DNA from: Phylloscopus collybita
Lineage: Eukaryota > Chordata > Aves > Passeriformes > Phylloscopidae
DNA length: 64,000 nucleotides
Assembly: GCA_027886175.1 (NCBI GenBank)
Contig: JAJNNQ010000018.1
Location: 20,069,001 to 20,133,000, forward strand
Reading direction: 5' to 3'
The translations under genes and the position numbers were made by a program. The notes beneath the pieces were generated by a model. The model ran no database searches. It saw nothing but the letters and a program-made list of their open reading frames with translations, and was not told where the DNA came from. Positions 12,001 to 22,200 of the stretch are shown here, piece by piece (positions within the stretch are counted from its first letter, which is position 1; each line of letters starts with the position of its first letter).

Positions 12001-15000
12001 TAGGTGTTTGTGAACCTCTGTTCATGCACTGGATAAATTAAATTATATCTTTCTGCTGAGCAGGTATGACATGATTTAGTCTATCTTTTAATCAAGATCA
12101 TGATATATTGATAAGAGACAACATTTAACAACTGGAAAACCTGAATGAACTCAGCTGATATTTTATAACAAATTTTAATTTGGATCATAAATTGCAATGC
12201 GAGATCATTGCCTAAAGATATGAAGAGATGTGCACATGTTGAGAAGACAAAATGTTCTTTTTTCTCTCTGAAAAAGGCATCTCATTCTATTACTGTTTAT
12301 ATTAAAATGCTTATTTCTACACTACTTAAAATTTAATGTCAGTGTCTTTTGAACGCTGTAATGTGATCCACAGGCATGAACTTTCAAATACTTTTGTAAT
12401 CGTTCCTGTCAAGTGAATCTACAAAGATTTACAGGTTTCAAACCAGGATTGGAGTAATGCTTTCCTTTGTAGATAGGTTTAATTCAATAAACTTAGGTTA
12501 TTTCAGATACACAATGACCTCTCTCTGGGCTGGCATAAATCTCTGTAGTTCAGCTGAAATCAGTACATCCACAATAGTGCAATCAGGGCTTTACAATGCA
12601 TTAACTGAAATCCCTACCCCAAACTCTAGAGACCAGACAACAGTGCTAGAGAAAGTAGTTACTTGGGAGTTAATAATGTGGTGAAAGAAGTAACAGAGGC
12701 AGCCTGAAAGTGTAGAACATCAGAAAGGATGTGAAAGAAAAGCACAGGTAGCTGTTTAATATAGATCACAAAAGTCTTTTACAATGAAAGACAGGAGGCT
12801 GGAACCTCACAGCCCATAATACAAGAAAGAGAGAATGGGAATAAACAGAAATAGAGGGGGCAGAGGAGTGAATGGAGGGGCACTAGGAAATTAGGTAAAA
12901 TACAGTAGATAATGGTATGCTTTTAATCAACCATAATCACAAGTGTTATGAAGTGTTCAAAGTTTTTCTTATTTCTTGAAGAAACTATGTGGAAATATCC
13001 TTAAGCTATCCTATAAATATTCACTAAGACAGCTTTTGACTCAGATATTGTCTTTTGAAGTTACATGAAAATGACAGGGTTTTGTTGCTTGAATTACCCT
13101 ATTTCCTCTTTTATGCTCATATATCATTTTTATTTCCAAGGTTTCTGTCTGCCCAGATAAAACAGAACTCCATATGGAAATCTGACCATGAGCTGGCTCG
13201 CTTTTTATACCTTGGAGCTTTATGTTTTGGCCAAAGTTTCACTTTAAACCATGTGATAAGATTTAATTCCATATCTGCATCTTTTTGTATTCCCAAATCT
13301 AGTTATGATCTGTGGTTAATAAGACACTCATTTGCATAATTGATCCAATTACCTAAAAAAAAAATCTGTCAAACCAATATTGCTATAATAGCTTTATTGG
13401 TGATAAACTGTGGAATAAATCTAGCTGCAGGAATATTGCTCTGCCCTTTACTGTAGGCATTTGTATATGTAATATTCATCACCTCAATTTGATTTCATGG
13501 TCTTTCTGGCAATATCCCCACTATACTCCTGTTTAGGGAACCCTCTCTACAGAAACATAAAGTTACTTTTTTTTTTTTTTTTCACACGTCAATTAACATA
13601 TCATCTTTTGCCTTGAAAGAAAATTGTGTAACCCCCTCCAAACTTAAAACTGAGAGCAGTATCATGTTCATTTTTGGTGTTTCATCTAAACTAAATCTTT
13701 CAAAGATCTCCTTGGTACTATAGAAAAACAGTCCAAAAACAACCGCTCCACTAAATAACTACAAATTCTCTCAGACATCCCCTGAAAGCATTTAGAGTAA
13801 TTTGTTTCAACATCTTATGTGGCAGAAATAAATTTTAGGGAAAGTGCATTTACAGATTGAATTTTGGGGTGATAAAAAGACACTGAATTAAATTTTTAAG
13901 AGAAAAAGAGATGAAATTAAAATTTTAAGAGAAAAATAAAATCTGAAGCAACTCCCAGCAAAGCACTTAACCACTGTTCAGAGTTAGCATTTATTACAAT
14001 TGCCAGAATACTTGAGTTCATTGTTAGACAATCAAAACTTTACCCTACACTTTCAATTTTTATGTAACTATTTGCTATACATAGATACAGAGATACTGGG
14101 ATTCATTATTGTGAAGAGACAAATAGAATACATGAATTACCAAATAATACTTTTCCCCAACCCTTTACTATATTAGCCCTATACAATTTGTATATAATTT
14201 GACACACTTTGCATGTTATTAATCTTTTTCAGAAATTTTGCCATGACTTTGTATTTCTTCAATATTCCAGAGACACATAGCAAAAGAAAGAACATTTGGC
14301 TTGTTAAACAGTAATTATCATTCACCATAAAACTGTAGACGAAGCACAGAACCAAATCTCTTGTAAGAAATATGAATATTAATGAAACTGTCAGTAAAAA
14401 GATCACACAACTTACATACTATTTACTTTTTTCTTTATTTCTTCAAATTGTGTGCAGAAGATGTCTATCTACCTTAGATTTTACAGAACCTTGCAACAGA
14501 AAATAGAAGTGCAGGGCTGAAAATGGAAATGCAGTGAAAATGTGAAAAGACAAGCTCAATGCAGTAAAGAAAGGAAAAAAATGTGGTTTTTTTCATAGTC
14601 TAGGTGTTTAAATCTCTTTTAGGGCAAAATGTCTCTGTAGCACTCATCATACATACATATGTCTGTTCTATTGTCACTACCCACTCGTAGTGACAAGCTG
14701 TAGGTGTCTCCATTTAGCTAACAATTGCAGAATGTATGCAGCACACGCAGGCAATCCTACAGTCCAGGATGCTAAAATGCATCTATGTCTTATCATCAAA
14801 CAGCTCCTACTCCCAGATGTCCAATTCCCCATTCTATCAAGGAATTAACTTTTAGTTTGTATCCGTGCTAAATTACCTTGTGCTTTAATGGTAAGGCTTG
14901 TAAAGCAGCAAAGCCAATCTTAGTAATTGAGAACTAAGGATACCCTCTTTAAGATCTCCATTTGTGTGGTCTAATTGAGTTGAAAAATCCAGGAGGAACT

Positions 15001-15311
15001 GTGAAATTGGATTTTTTTTTTATGAAGGGAGATTTCTAGCTGGTTTCCTGGTTCTCATATGTTCCTGTTAGACAGTGTTTGGTTTTTCTCAATCCTTCTT
15101 TCATGACCATTGTTTTCTCTTCTACATATTCCATTCACTTTGGTACCTAAGGAATATATGCAGGAAAATAGACAGAAGCAACAGATTTCCTTCTTCTTAT
15201 GTGTGTTTTGGAACAATGATATCTACAGAAAAAATGGTTCAGAGTCCAATGCTTTGGCCATACTTTTCACAAAATATTGATACTACTAGTAGTGTAAAGG
15301 TTCAAGTGCCC
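9056..15311. other. AT-rich unique DNA, no gene recognised
   Basis: I see nothing that resembles an exon or a known mobile element. Notable small items are a T run at 13567-13582 and a 28-base imperfect tandem duplication at 13884-13940. A somewhat less AT-rich patch at about 11340-11660 has no recognisable identity. Confidence 0.55.
13884..13940. repeat. 28-base imperfect tandem duplication
   Basis: Two adjacent copies start with TGAATTAA (13884) and TGAAATTAA (13912), and both continue through a shared TTTTAAGAGAAAAA segment. The offset is 28 bases with a few substitutions, so it is a local duplication of AT-rich DNA. Confidence 0.75.
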
Positions 15312-15322
15312 TGAGACTACCT

Positions 15323-15630
15323 TGTGGGTGTAAGGGTACTGATGTGTTGTATTCCCTTTGGTATCCCCTCCCTGTGAAACCTTACCTGTCCCTTGACTCT
15401 GACCTATGGCCTTTGGCCATAGGTAACCCCGCCCCCTACCCTGAAATGCATAAAACCTCCGGGGTTGGGTCTCTTTCGCCTTGGGATCCCTTCAGGAAAT
15501 AAACCTTGGAACACATCTCAGGGTAAGAGCCTCTTTTGGTTTTATGTCCCTATCCTGAAGATTCCCCTCACCCTAACCTCCCTAAATCTGAGCTAGCAAC
15601 TGGTCTCGGGGGGCTGAGGGAAGGGGAACA
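15323..15630 (+). mobile_element. Probable solo LTR of an endogenous retrovirus
   Basis: A compact, C/G-richer block sits in AT-rich DNA with the layout of an LTR read on the + strand. It has a TG-type left end, a CATAAAA promoter-like motif (15449-15455), an AATAAA polyadenylation signal 43 bases downstream (15498-15503), a CT-rich segment after it, and a CA right end (15629-15630). A perfect hairpin with 10-base arms (15402-15424) lies upstream of the promoter motif. The general layout and several short stretches resemble avian ERV LTRs that I know, probably of the ERVL type, but the family is from memory. The left end is uncertain: TG occurs at 15312, 15323, 15329 and 15340. None of these choices gives a clear matching target-site duplication with the right flank. 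No gag, pol or env sequence lies on either side, which is why I call it solo. Confidence 0.7.
15449..15455 (+). promoter_or_regulatory. TATA-like motif of the LTR
   Basis: CATAAAA stands upstream of a GC-rich run and the AATAAA signal, which is the expected U3/R order in a retroviral LTR. It is inferred from position only. Present-day activity is unknown. Confidence 0.5.
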
Positions 15631-18600
15631 CTTCACTGATGATCTTACTAGTGTTTTTTAAGGCCTTCAGTCTTTTTTACTGGGTATGCAGTACAATGTC
15701 CTATTCAAAACAGCTACCTTGATATATCTCAAAATACCTCAAGGTACCAGGAGGTGTCAGGTTAGAATTTTTTTATGGTTTCATAGCTGAAATAAAAATG
15801 ATGTAGAAAATAACAAATATATGTGGGTATATGGGTTATAAGAGATAAGAGGATGCTTCCTTAAAAGTCAGTCCCTCCAGTGGAAAGGTTTGCTTGGGTG
15901 AAAAACTTTGCATATTTCTAAATACTTGAACAGAATTTTCCTCACACTTAAACTCTGTTACAGCAATTTACTTGTGCAATTCTTACGGCGAGGAAACAAT
16001 AAAGACCTTGAAAGGTATTTACTAAATATTCCTCTGCAGCAAGAACGATTTATGGCTTGCCCATACATCATTTCTCAGAGGCAGCTGTGTCAATGGAAGA
16101 TGTTACTGTCTCCCCCACTGCCAGCTGTGTGTTGCTGCCTTCTGCCAGAGGTTGCCATGCCAGGGCTCTGCTGCTCAGTTCCTCCTACCCCACTACAATC
16201 AGAATCAGACAACAGCAGCTCACTATTTAAGTTGCCCATATGGCAGGCTTTTATTGGAAATGCTGAGCAATGCAACTTGAAGGAAATCGTTGGCCTTCAA
16301 CCAGAGTTCAAGGAACTTATCAGGTGTGGTGGGCAAATGAAACTTTTTCACATAAGACCTCAGAGGACCCTTTGAGCCTGATTTTCTACAATCATGCAGT
16401 TCTCAGATACATCAAAACAGAAAAGGATTTGAGATTTACATTGATATGTACAGTGCATAAAGAAATAGAAAAAAATTCTTAGCTTTATATTAAATGAATT
16501 GTGTAAATTTTCCCATATGAGAGTAATCTGAAAATAAGGCAGGACATTCTGAAATGATTGAAGGTTTCTGTAAATAATCGTTATGATTGAAAAATCATAA
16601 TTTTTCAAATGTTTCTGTTGCAGGTAGTACACAAGGCACTGTGTGCATGTGTGTGACGAGGTGCAGTGTTTGCATGTCAGTGGTCACAATTCTGTGAAAT
16701 AATGTTCACCAGCACTTGCAAAAAATGAAAAAGTAAAATTATAGTAAATATAAAAATATACTCCAATACTCAAATAGCTGAAAACTATGAAACAAATCCT
16801 TAGTGCTAGAAAAATTGTCATTTTTTTAATGAAAGAGACTTTTTCCTCTTTTTATTTCAATGTAGTATTCTGAACTATCCAGTTTTTATTTAGAAATTCG
16901 TGTAGCTTTTTTTAAGAGATAAAACCAGATAAGATAACAAATTAAGTTTTGATTCAAGTATTTAATTAATTAATATTAATGGAAGTTTTACAGCAACTTG
17001 GAATGTTAAACTAAAAATTAATCTATGTGTTCTTAAATGATTGCAAGAAACCTTTGCAAACACGTTGAGCAATGGGATTAGAACTCAAACCGATTCTGAT
17101 AATTGGAGAAGTGAACAAAAATTAACCAAAAGAACTTCAATAAATAGAAATACAAAGAACTGCACCCAGGAGAATCAGATGAATAAATACATAATAGAAT
17201 ACCTGGAGAGTCAGACAAAAACATGTATATTGCAGTGGAAAAGGGCCAAGAAGAGAACAGTAGTGTAAAGGGAAAAACATCTTTTTGGAACTTATTAGGA
17301 GGATAAAGAACAAGAAGAGAAATTGTGCGGTTCTACTCAGTACCATGAAGACCTCTGTCAGAGTATTGCAGCCATGTATGGCAGAGACTCTGCTAAAATA
17401 TTTCATCATGAACACACAGAAAGTCATGTAGGGTTTGTAAAATAAGATCTTTCTCTCTTTCCAGATAGATTATCTTTTTTGAATTCCAATGTGCATGAAG
17501 AATAAGCAAATTAGTATCCTTGCTAATTCATTGCTTTAATTTTGCCATTCAGAACACTTGGTACATTACAAGAATAAAATGTGAGGAAAAACATGGAAAC
17601 ATTTTTTAAAATTTTGGAGGCTGTTATAAAAAAATTTAAAAGAATAATTCCTGTACTCTCTGCCCAAGTGGATAAGATTTTTTTTTTTTTTTTTTATTTT
17701 TAGCTAAAATTTAGGATACAAAAGCCTTTACCTAAAAAGTCAGAGAATGGAAATGAACTAAGGACAGAGGTTGAAGAATTTCCGTTATGGTTTCAGCTGC
17801 ATACTGATAAGTACCTACCTTACATAATCCTAAAACTTCTTTGAACAAGAGGGAGGTTGGATGTTCTCTTGAGTTTCTTCATAGTCCTCAGGTCTTTGTT
17901 GTTTTTTCCTTTTTTTTTTTTTCCTTAATTTCATAAGTCTGATACAAAATGTAAGAGATTTAAACATCTTTCAGATTCCTGTGGGGCCACAAAAATTACT
18001 AAAATTTTAATGAGTTTATGTGGCTATAACTTCAGAATTGCCCAAGGTTCATTTTATGTTATTACAGACAGAACTACTGTTTAGCTTCAGAAACAAAAAT
18101 TATAAGTGAGGTTATCAAGTGGAACTTTAGTAATTCTGGCCTTGAGTGGTGCCTAGAAGAGCAAAGAAAATAAAATTAAAAGAAAGTGTAAATGAAACTC
18201 TCTACAAGTTCAAAAAGAAAAGTCAGAGAATTTTAACGTAGTTGAAGTCTATATGTGTTATATAAACCCTTAAAAATTGGCATAAATTTAGAATGTAAGC
18301 ATCTGGTGAATAAATCCAGAAAGAAAACCAGAAGAATGCCAAAATAATGTATGCATTTAATGTAAGGCATAATAAATGTCCTATGTACTAGTGCTCACTA
18401 GTAAACAATAACAAAAACTATAGTGCCAAGGCAAAACAAAAAAATTGACCTTTCATGTTTATTGTAAATAAGACTTTGACCCAAATGCAGTGATCGTGCA
18501 AGATGCATTCTGTTAAAATGATTCCTTACAAAGATTTTGCTCTGCTTATAGAGCACAGATACTCAGTGATTTGCCAGCAGCAAAGTAGAAGTAGTAAAGG

Positions 18601-19600
18601 AAGTATTTTTCATCCAATATGTTTAAAAAAAAACTGTATTAAGTTTTATGACAGAAAAGTTACTAGAGTAGGCTTACAAGTATGTGAGAGTAAAAAACAT
18701 GAGGAGTCTTTCCAATGTTCATTTCTTTTTCTTCCTTTTCTCCATTTACTACCCCACAATATACAATGGACACAATTACTAAAGGCTATATTTATTCTTG
18801 AAGTTATTAAGCCTCAATTATTGGTTGCATGGTTCTATGGCTTCATAGAATTGCCTCAGAAAGGGCTGATTTTTCTTTTTGTATTAGCATGACCTGCATT
18901 TTGAGGAGGAGGTTGATGCCTGTTCTAGGTATTTATTTTCAAATTTATTTCTAAGAATGATGGCTCCAGTTACTGGGAAACTGCTTAGGTATTTAATATT
19001 TAGAAGAGCAAATATAAATCTAAAGTGACATCATTATTGTTATTTAAAGTATTGCACATTATATGACTTCCTTTTTTTTTCCTTTTTTCTGAGGCCATTA
19101 AGCTCTGAGTTCACTAGCTCTAATGTTTCTCTTGACAGGTAGCAAGCAGATTGGCTAAATCAATAGGTATCCACAGGTGTTTAATTAAGTTTTCTAGGTG
19201 TAGTTCACTTTTAAAAAGACTGGGTTCTTTTGGGGTTTTTTTAGGAAAAAAAAAATCTATTAAATTTAAAAGACTAAAACTTCATATTTTCTGAATCTAA
19301 TGGTACCTAGATAGGAAATTATTTTGACATTTGCCATCCTCTTCTTAGTCCTTGTTAGTAATAAGAGTAGGATCATATACATTCCTCAGGGAGAAAAAAA
19401 ATTAAAAAAAAATTTGTCAGGGAATGGTTTAACTCCTTCAAACTAAAAACAGAAATGTATTTTTGTAATTCTGAGATATGTAGCTTAGCACACCTAAAAC
19501 AGCAGTTCTTTGTCAGAAAACTAGGTGTCAACTGCTTATACACATAAAAATTATTGGTTTCAGATAAAATTATCTCTTTTGTGTCTTTTGAAACATTATA
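15631..19600. other. AT-rich unique DNA, no gene recognised
   Basis: It holds the longest open frame in the window (15908-16375, + strand, 155 codons), which overlaps open frames on the other strand and in another frame. Its protein has a Cys-rich middle but no motif I recognise, and its composition is that of the surrounding DNA. T runs at 17678-17695 and about 17908-17920 are simple repeats. There is no transposon body or RNA gene. Confidence 0.55.
17678..17695. repeat. T18 run
   Basis: Uninterrupted mononucleotide run in AT-rich DNA with no retroposon body attached. Confidence 0.85.
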
Positions 19601-19932
19601 TCACAGAATTATAGAATGGCTTGGGTTGGAAAGGACCTTAAAGATCACCTGGTTCCAACCCCATTGCCATGTGCAATGACAGTTTTCACTAGACCAGGTT
19701 TCTCAGAGTCCCATCCAGAGGGGAGGCCTTCAGTACTTTCCAGGATGGGGCACTGACAACTTCTCTGGGTAACCTGTTCCGGTTAAATAATTTCTTTCTA
19801 ATATTTAATCTAAAGCTCGCCTCATGTTAAATAATTTCTTTCTAATATTTAATCTAAAAATACTCTTTTTCTGTTTGAAACCATTCACCCTTGTCCTGTC
19901 ACTATCTGCTCTTGTAAAACGTTTCTCCATCT
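19601..19932 (-). mobile_element. CR1 LINE, 3' part, outer element (left piece)
   Basis: Read on the - strand this is the 3' end of a CR1 non-LTR retrotransposon. The left edge shows the CR1 terminal pattern (TCACAGAATTATAGAATGG) followed by the GGTTGGAAAGGACCTTAAAGATCA-type segment, as CR1 3' ends appear in reverse. It contains a 44-base tandem duplication (19782-19858). The piece stops at CTCCATCT (19932) and its upstream continuation reappears at 20429 after a + strand CR1, so it was split by a later insertion. The element is 5'-truncated and non-coding. Confidence 0.93.
19782..19858. repeat. 44-base tandem duplication inside CR1
   Basis: The 33 bases beginning GTTAAATAATTTCTTTC occur at 19782-19814 and again, without a difference, at 19826-19858. 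The two copies are 44 bases apart. The intervening 11 bases complete the unit. Standard CR1 has only one copy here, so this is a local duplication after insertion. Confidence 0.9.
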
Positions 19933-20428
19933 ACGATGTTGCAGACTCGCCTTGAGTATTGTGTGCAGTTTTGGTCACCACAGTACAAGAAAGATGTAAA
20001 GCTATTAGAGAACATCCACAGGAAGGCAACAAAGATGGTGAAGGGCCTTGAGAGAAAGCTGTGTAAGAAGTGGCTGAGGTCAATTGATCTGTTCAGCCAG
20101 GGGAAGAGGAACCTGAGGGGAGACTTCATTGAGGTCTTCAATAGCCTCACAAGTAGAAGCGGAGGTACAGGAACTGATCTCTTATCTCTGGTGATGACCA
20201 GAGTGACATTACCAAAGAGAATGGCAAGAAACTGAGTCAGGAAAGGTTTAGGTTGGATATTAGAAAATGTTTTTTCACCCAGAGGTGCTGGGCACTGGAA
20301 CAGGCTCCCCAGGTGTCACAGCACCAAGCCTGACAAAGCTTTGGACAGTGCTTTCAGGGATGATGTAGTGCAGGGCCAGGAGTTAGACACAATGATCCTT
20401 GTGGGTGCCTTCCAACACAGCTTATTCC
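19933..20428 (+). mobile_element. CR1 LINE, 3' part, inserted into another CR1
   Basis: This is a + strand CR1 3' fragment. It starts within the C-terminal region of ORF2, where the translated text resembles LEYCVQFWSPQYKKD and the typical HRKATKMVKGLE segment. It runs through the 3' end, where TGATCCTTGTGGGTGCCTTC precedes a decayed ATTC tail. A 99-codon open frame (19936-20235) is a remnant of ORF2 and ends at a stop long before the natural end. It lies in the opposite direction to the CR1 on both sides, which reads continuously if this piece is removed. It is therefore younger than its host. The subfamily differs from the outer copy by its 3' end sequence. Confidence 0.93.
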
Positions 20429-20546
20429 TTTTTGTAGGCTTTCTTTGGGTACTGGAAGGCAGCAATTAGGCCAACCTTCCCTTTCCCAAGCTGAATAAAC
20501 CTCATTCTCTTAGCCTTTCTTCATGGGAGAGGTGCTCCATCTCTCT
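20429..20546 (-). mobile_element. CR1 LINE, outer element (right piece)
   Basis: It begins with TTTTGTAGGC and continues GGTACTGGAAGGCAGC, the standard continuation of the CR1 interrupted at 19932. It ends near CATGGGAGAGGTGCTCCATC, after which similarity fades. With 19601-19932 it makes one 5'-truncated, - strand CR1 of about 450 bases. Confidence 0.88.
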
Positions 20547-21633
20547 ACTGAGACTACTAAACAGAGCTAGTTACTTAGTGTGAAAATACTTTTTTTTTTT
20601 CTTCAATCAGTAAGGACTTTATGCAACTGTGTAAGACTTATGATATCTAAGAAGTTAATTCATGGTTCTTTAGTAACTAAAAATCCAAGAGGAGATTTTT
20701 TTAAGGGGCTGGTAGAAGCCTTTAAAGGATAATTACTTAATTTATTAATGAAAGTAATCAAACTTTTGGATAGATTATGTGATATATGGCAGAACTATCA
20801 CTGGAATGCAGTTTCCAGATGAAAAATAGAAAAATTAACATAACCAGAGCAACTTATCACAAGCTGATATGAGGGAAAAATCCTACAAGCATTCCACACT
20901 CTTTCAGAAATTGACTTGTGATATTTATTGATCCATAAATACTGTTAGCTATGTCTAAATTAAAAAGCATCATCTGGCTTTCCTTGCTTGTTTGCTCTGA
21001 CAGCAGTGTTTATTGCATCTTTCTGCGCTGTTTCCTTCCTTCCTACTGTTATCCTCTGCTTCCTCTCTTCCCTGTGGCCAAATGTTACACTTTTCATGAC
21101 AGGATCTCAAAATTTCAGCTTTACGGAAATATGTTTACCACTAGCTGAAATTTTTATACAATCATAAGTTTTTACTTTTTAAACCTGAAATTTTGATAAT
21201 TTATAAGATTACAAATAAATTCAGTGGAAGATTGCATTGGCATCAGTATTGTAAGGTTGGGAAGATGAATACATTAACATATACGAAGTTTATAACATAT
21301 AAACTTATGTCTTTGTTTAAACTATTAATATTATAATTGTAATAAATATAATTATAATTGTAATAAATATATGTATAATTGCAATAAATAATAGAAATTA
21401 TATTTAATGTTAAAAATCTTTATTCACAGATTTTTGTGGAATGATTTTGCTCTGATATCCATCTAGTGTTCCCGAATCAGAAGTCTGAAATCTGTATAGA
21501 AGTATAAAAAAAAATCAAGAAAAGATGTGCATGAAACCAAATGCAAAAAGAGTACAGATATCACTGACTAAGCCACTGAATCTAGCCATAGTTCACAGTT
21601 CCAGAGTCCACTCTTCTCACCTAAAGCCAACCA
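20547..21633. other. AT-rich unique DNA with a 21-base repeat
   Basis: No gene or transposon is recognised. The only structured part is the AT-rich tandem repeat at 21332-21394. Short T and A runs occur throughout. Confidence 0.55.
21332..21394. repeat. 21-base AT-only-like minisatellite, three copies
   Basis: Three consecutive units start with TATAATTG at 21332, 21353 and 21374, exactly 21 bases apart. Each continues with (T/C)AATAAATA. Differences between units are confined mainly to the last bases. Confidence 0.88.
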
Positions 21634-22200
21634 CACCCCGGACTGCATCCAAAGCAGTGTGACCAGCAGGTCGAGGGATGTGGTTCTGCCCCCCAGACTC
21701 TGCTCTTCTGAGACCCCAAAGTGCTGTGCCCAACTCTAGGATGCCCAGCATAAGGATGAGGACCTGTTGGGGCAAGTCCAGAGAAAGGCTACAAAAATAA
21801 TCAGAGGACATTCTCCTTTAAGGACAGGCAGAGAGATCTAGAGTTCTTCAGCCTGGAGAATAGGAGGCTCCAGGAAGACCTTGTACCTGAAGAGGGCAAC
21901 AGGAAAGTTGAAGAGGAAATTTATGGTCTGACAGGTCAAAAGGGAAAGGATTTCAAACTGAAGGAGAATAGTTTTAGATTAGATACTAGAAATAAATTCT
22001 TCAAGGTGATGGTGGTGAGGCACTGTAACAGGTCCCAGAGAAGCTGTGGATGCACCAATAACATATCCCTGGAGGTGTTCAGGAATAGGTTAGATAGGGC
22101 TCTAAGCAATCTGGTCCATTGAAAGGTGTCATTGCCCATGACAGGGGAATTGGAACTAGATTTTTTTAAGTCCAACCCAAACCCTTAAATGATTTTCTGG
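21634..22200 (+). mobile_element. CR1 LINE, 3' part
   Basis: A 5'-truncated + strand CR1. It begins in the ORF2 C-terminal region: GTGACCAGCAGGTCGAGGGA, then a segment equivalent to the 'rectly leads to LEYC' region, here altered to GTGCTGTGCCCAACTC. It continues through the conserved GAAGCTGTGGATGC and ATGACAGGGGAATTGGAACT segments, and finishes with TCCAACCCAAACC and a decayed octamer tail near 22200. The reading frame is broken by many stops and indels, so it is a dead, old copy. Confidence 0.93.

Noticed and set aside
15312..15640. Target-site duplication for the + strand LTR
   Set aside because: No choice of TG start gives a convincing 4-6 base match with the sequence after the terminal CA, so boundaries were left approximate.
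15908..16375. 155-codon open frame, the longest of the window
   Set aside because: No family motif, no supporting splice or promoter context, overlapping open frames on the other strand, and base composition like its surroundings.
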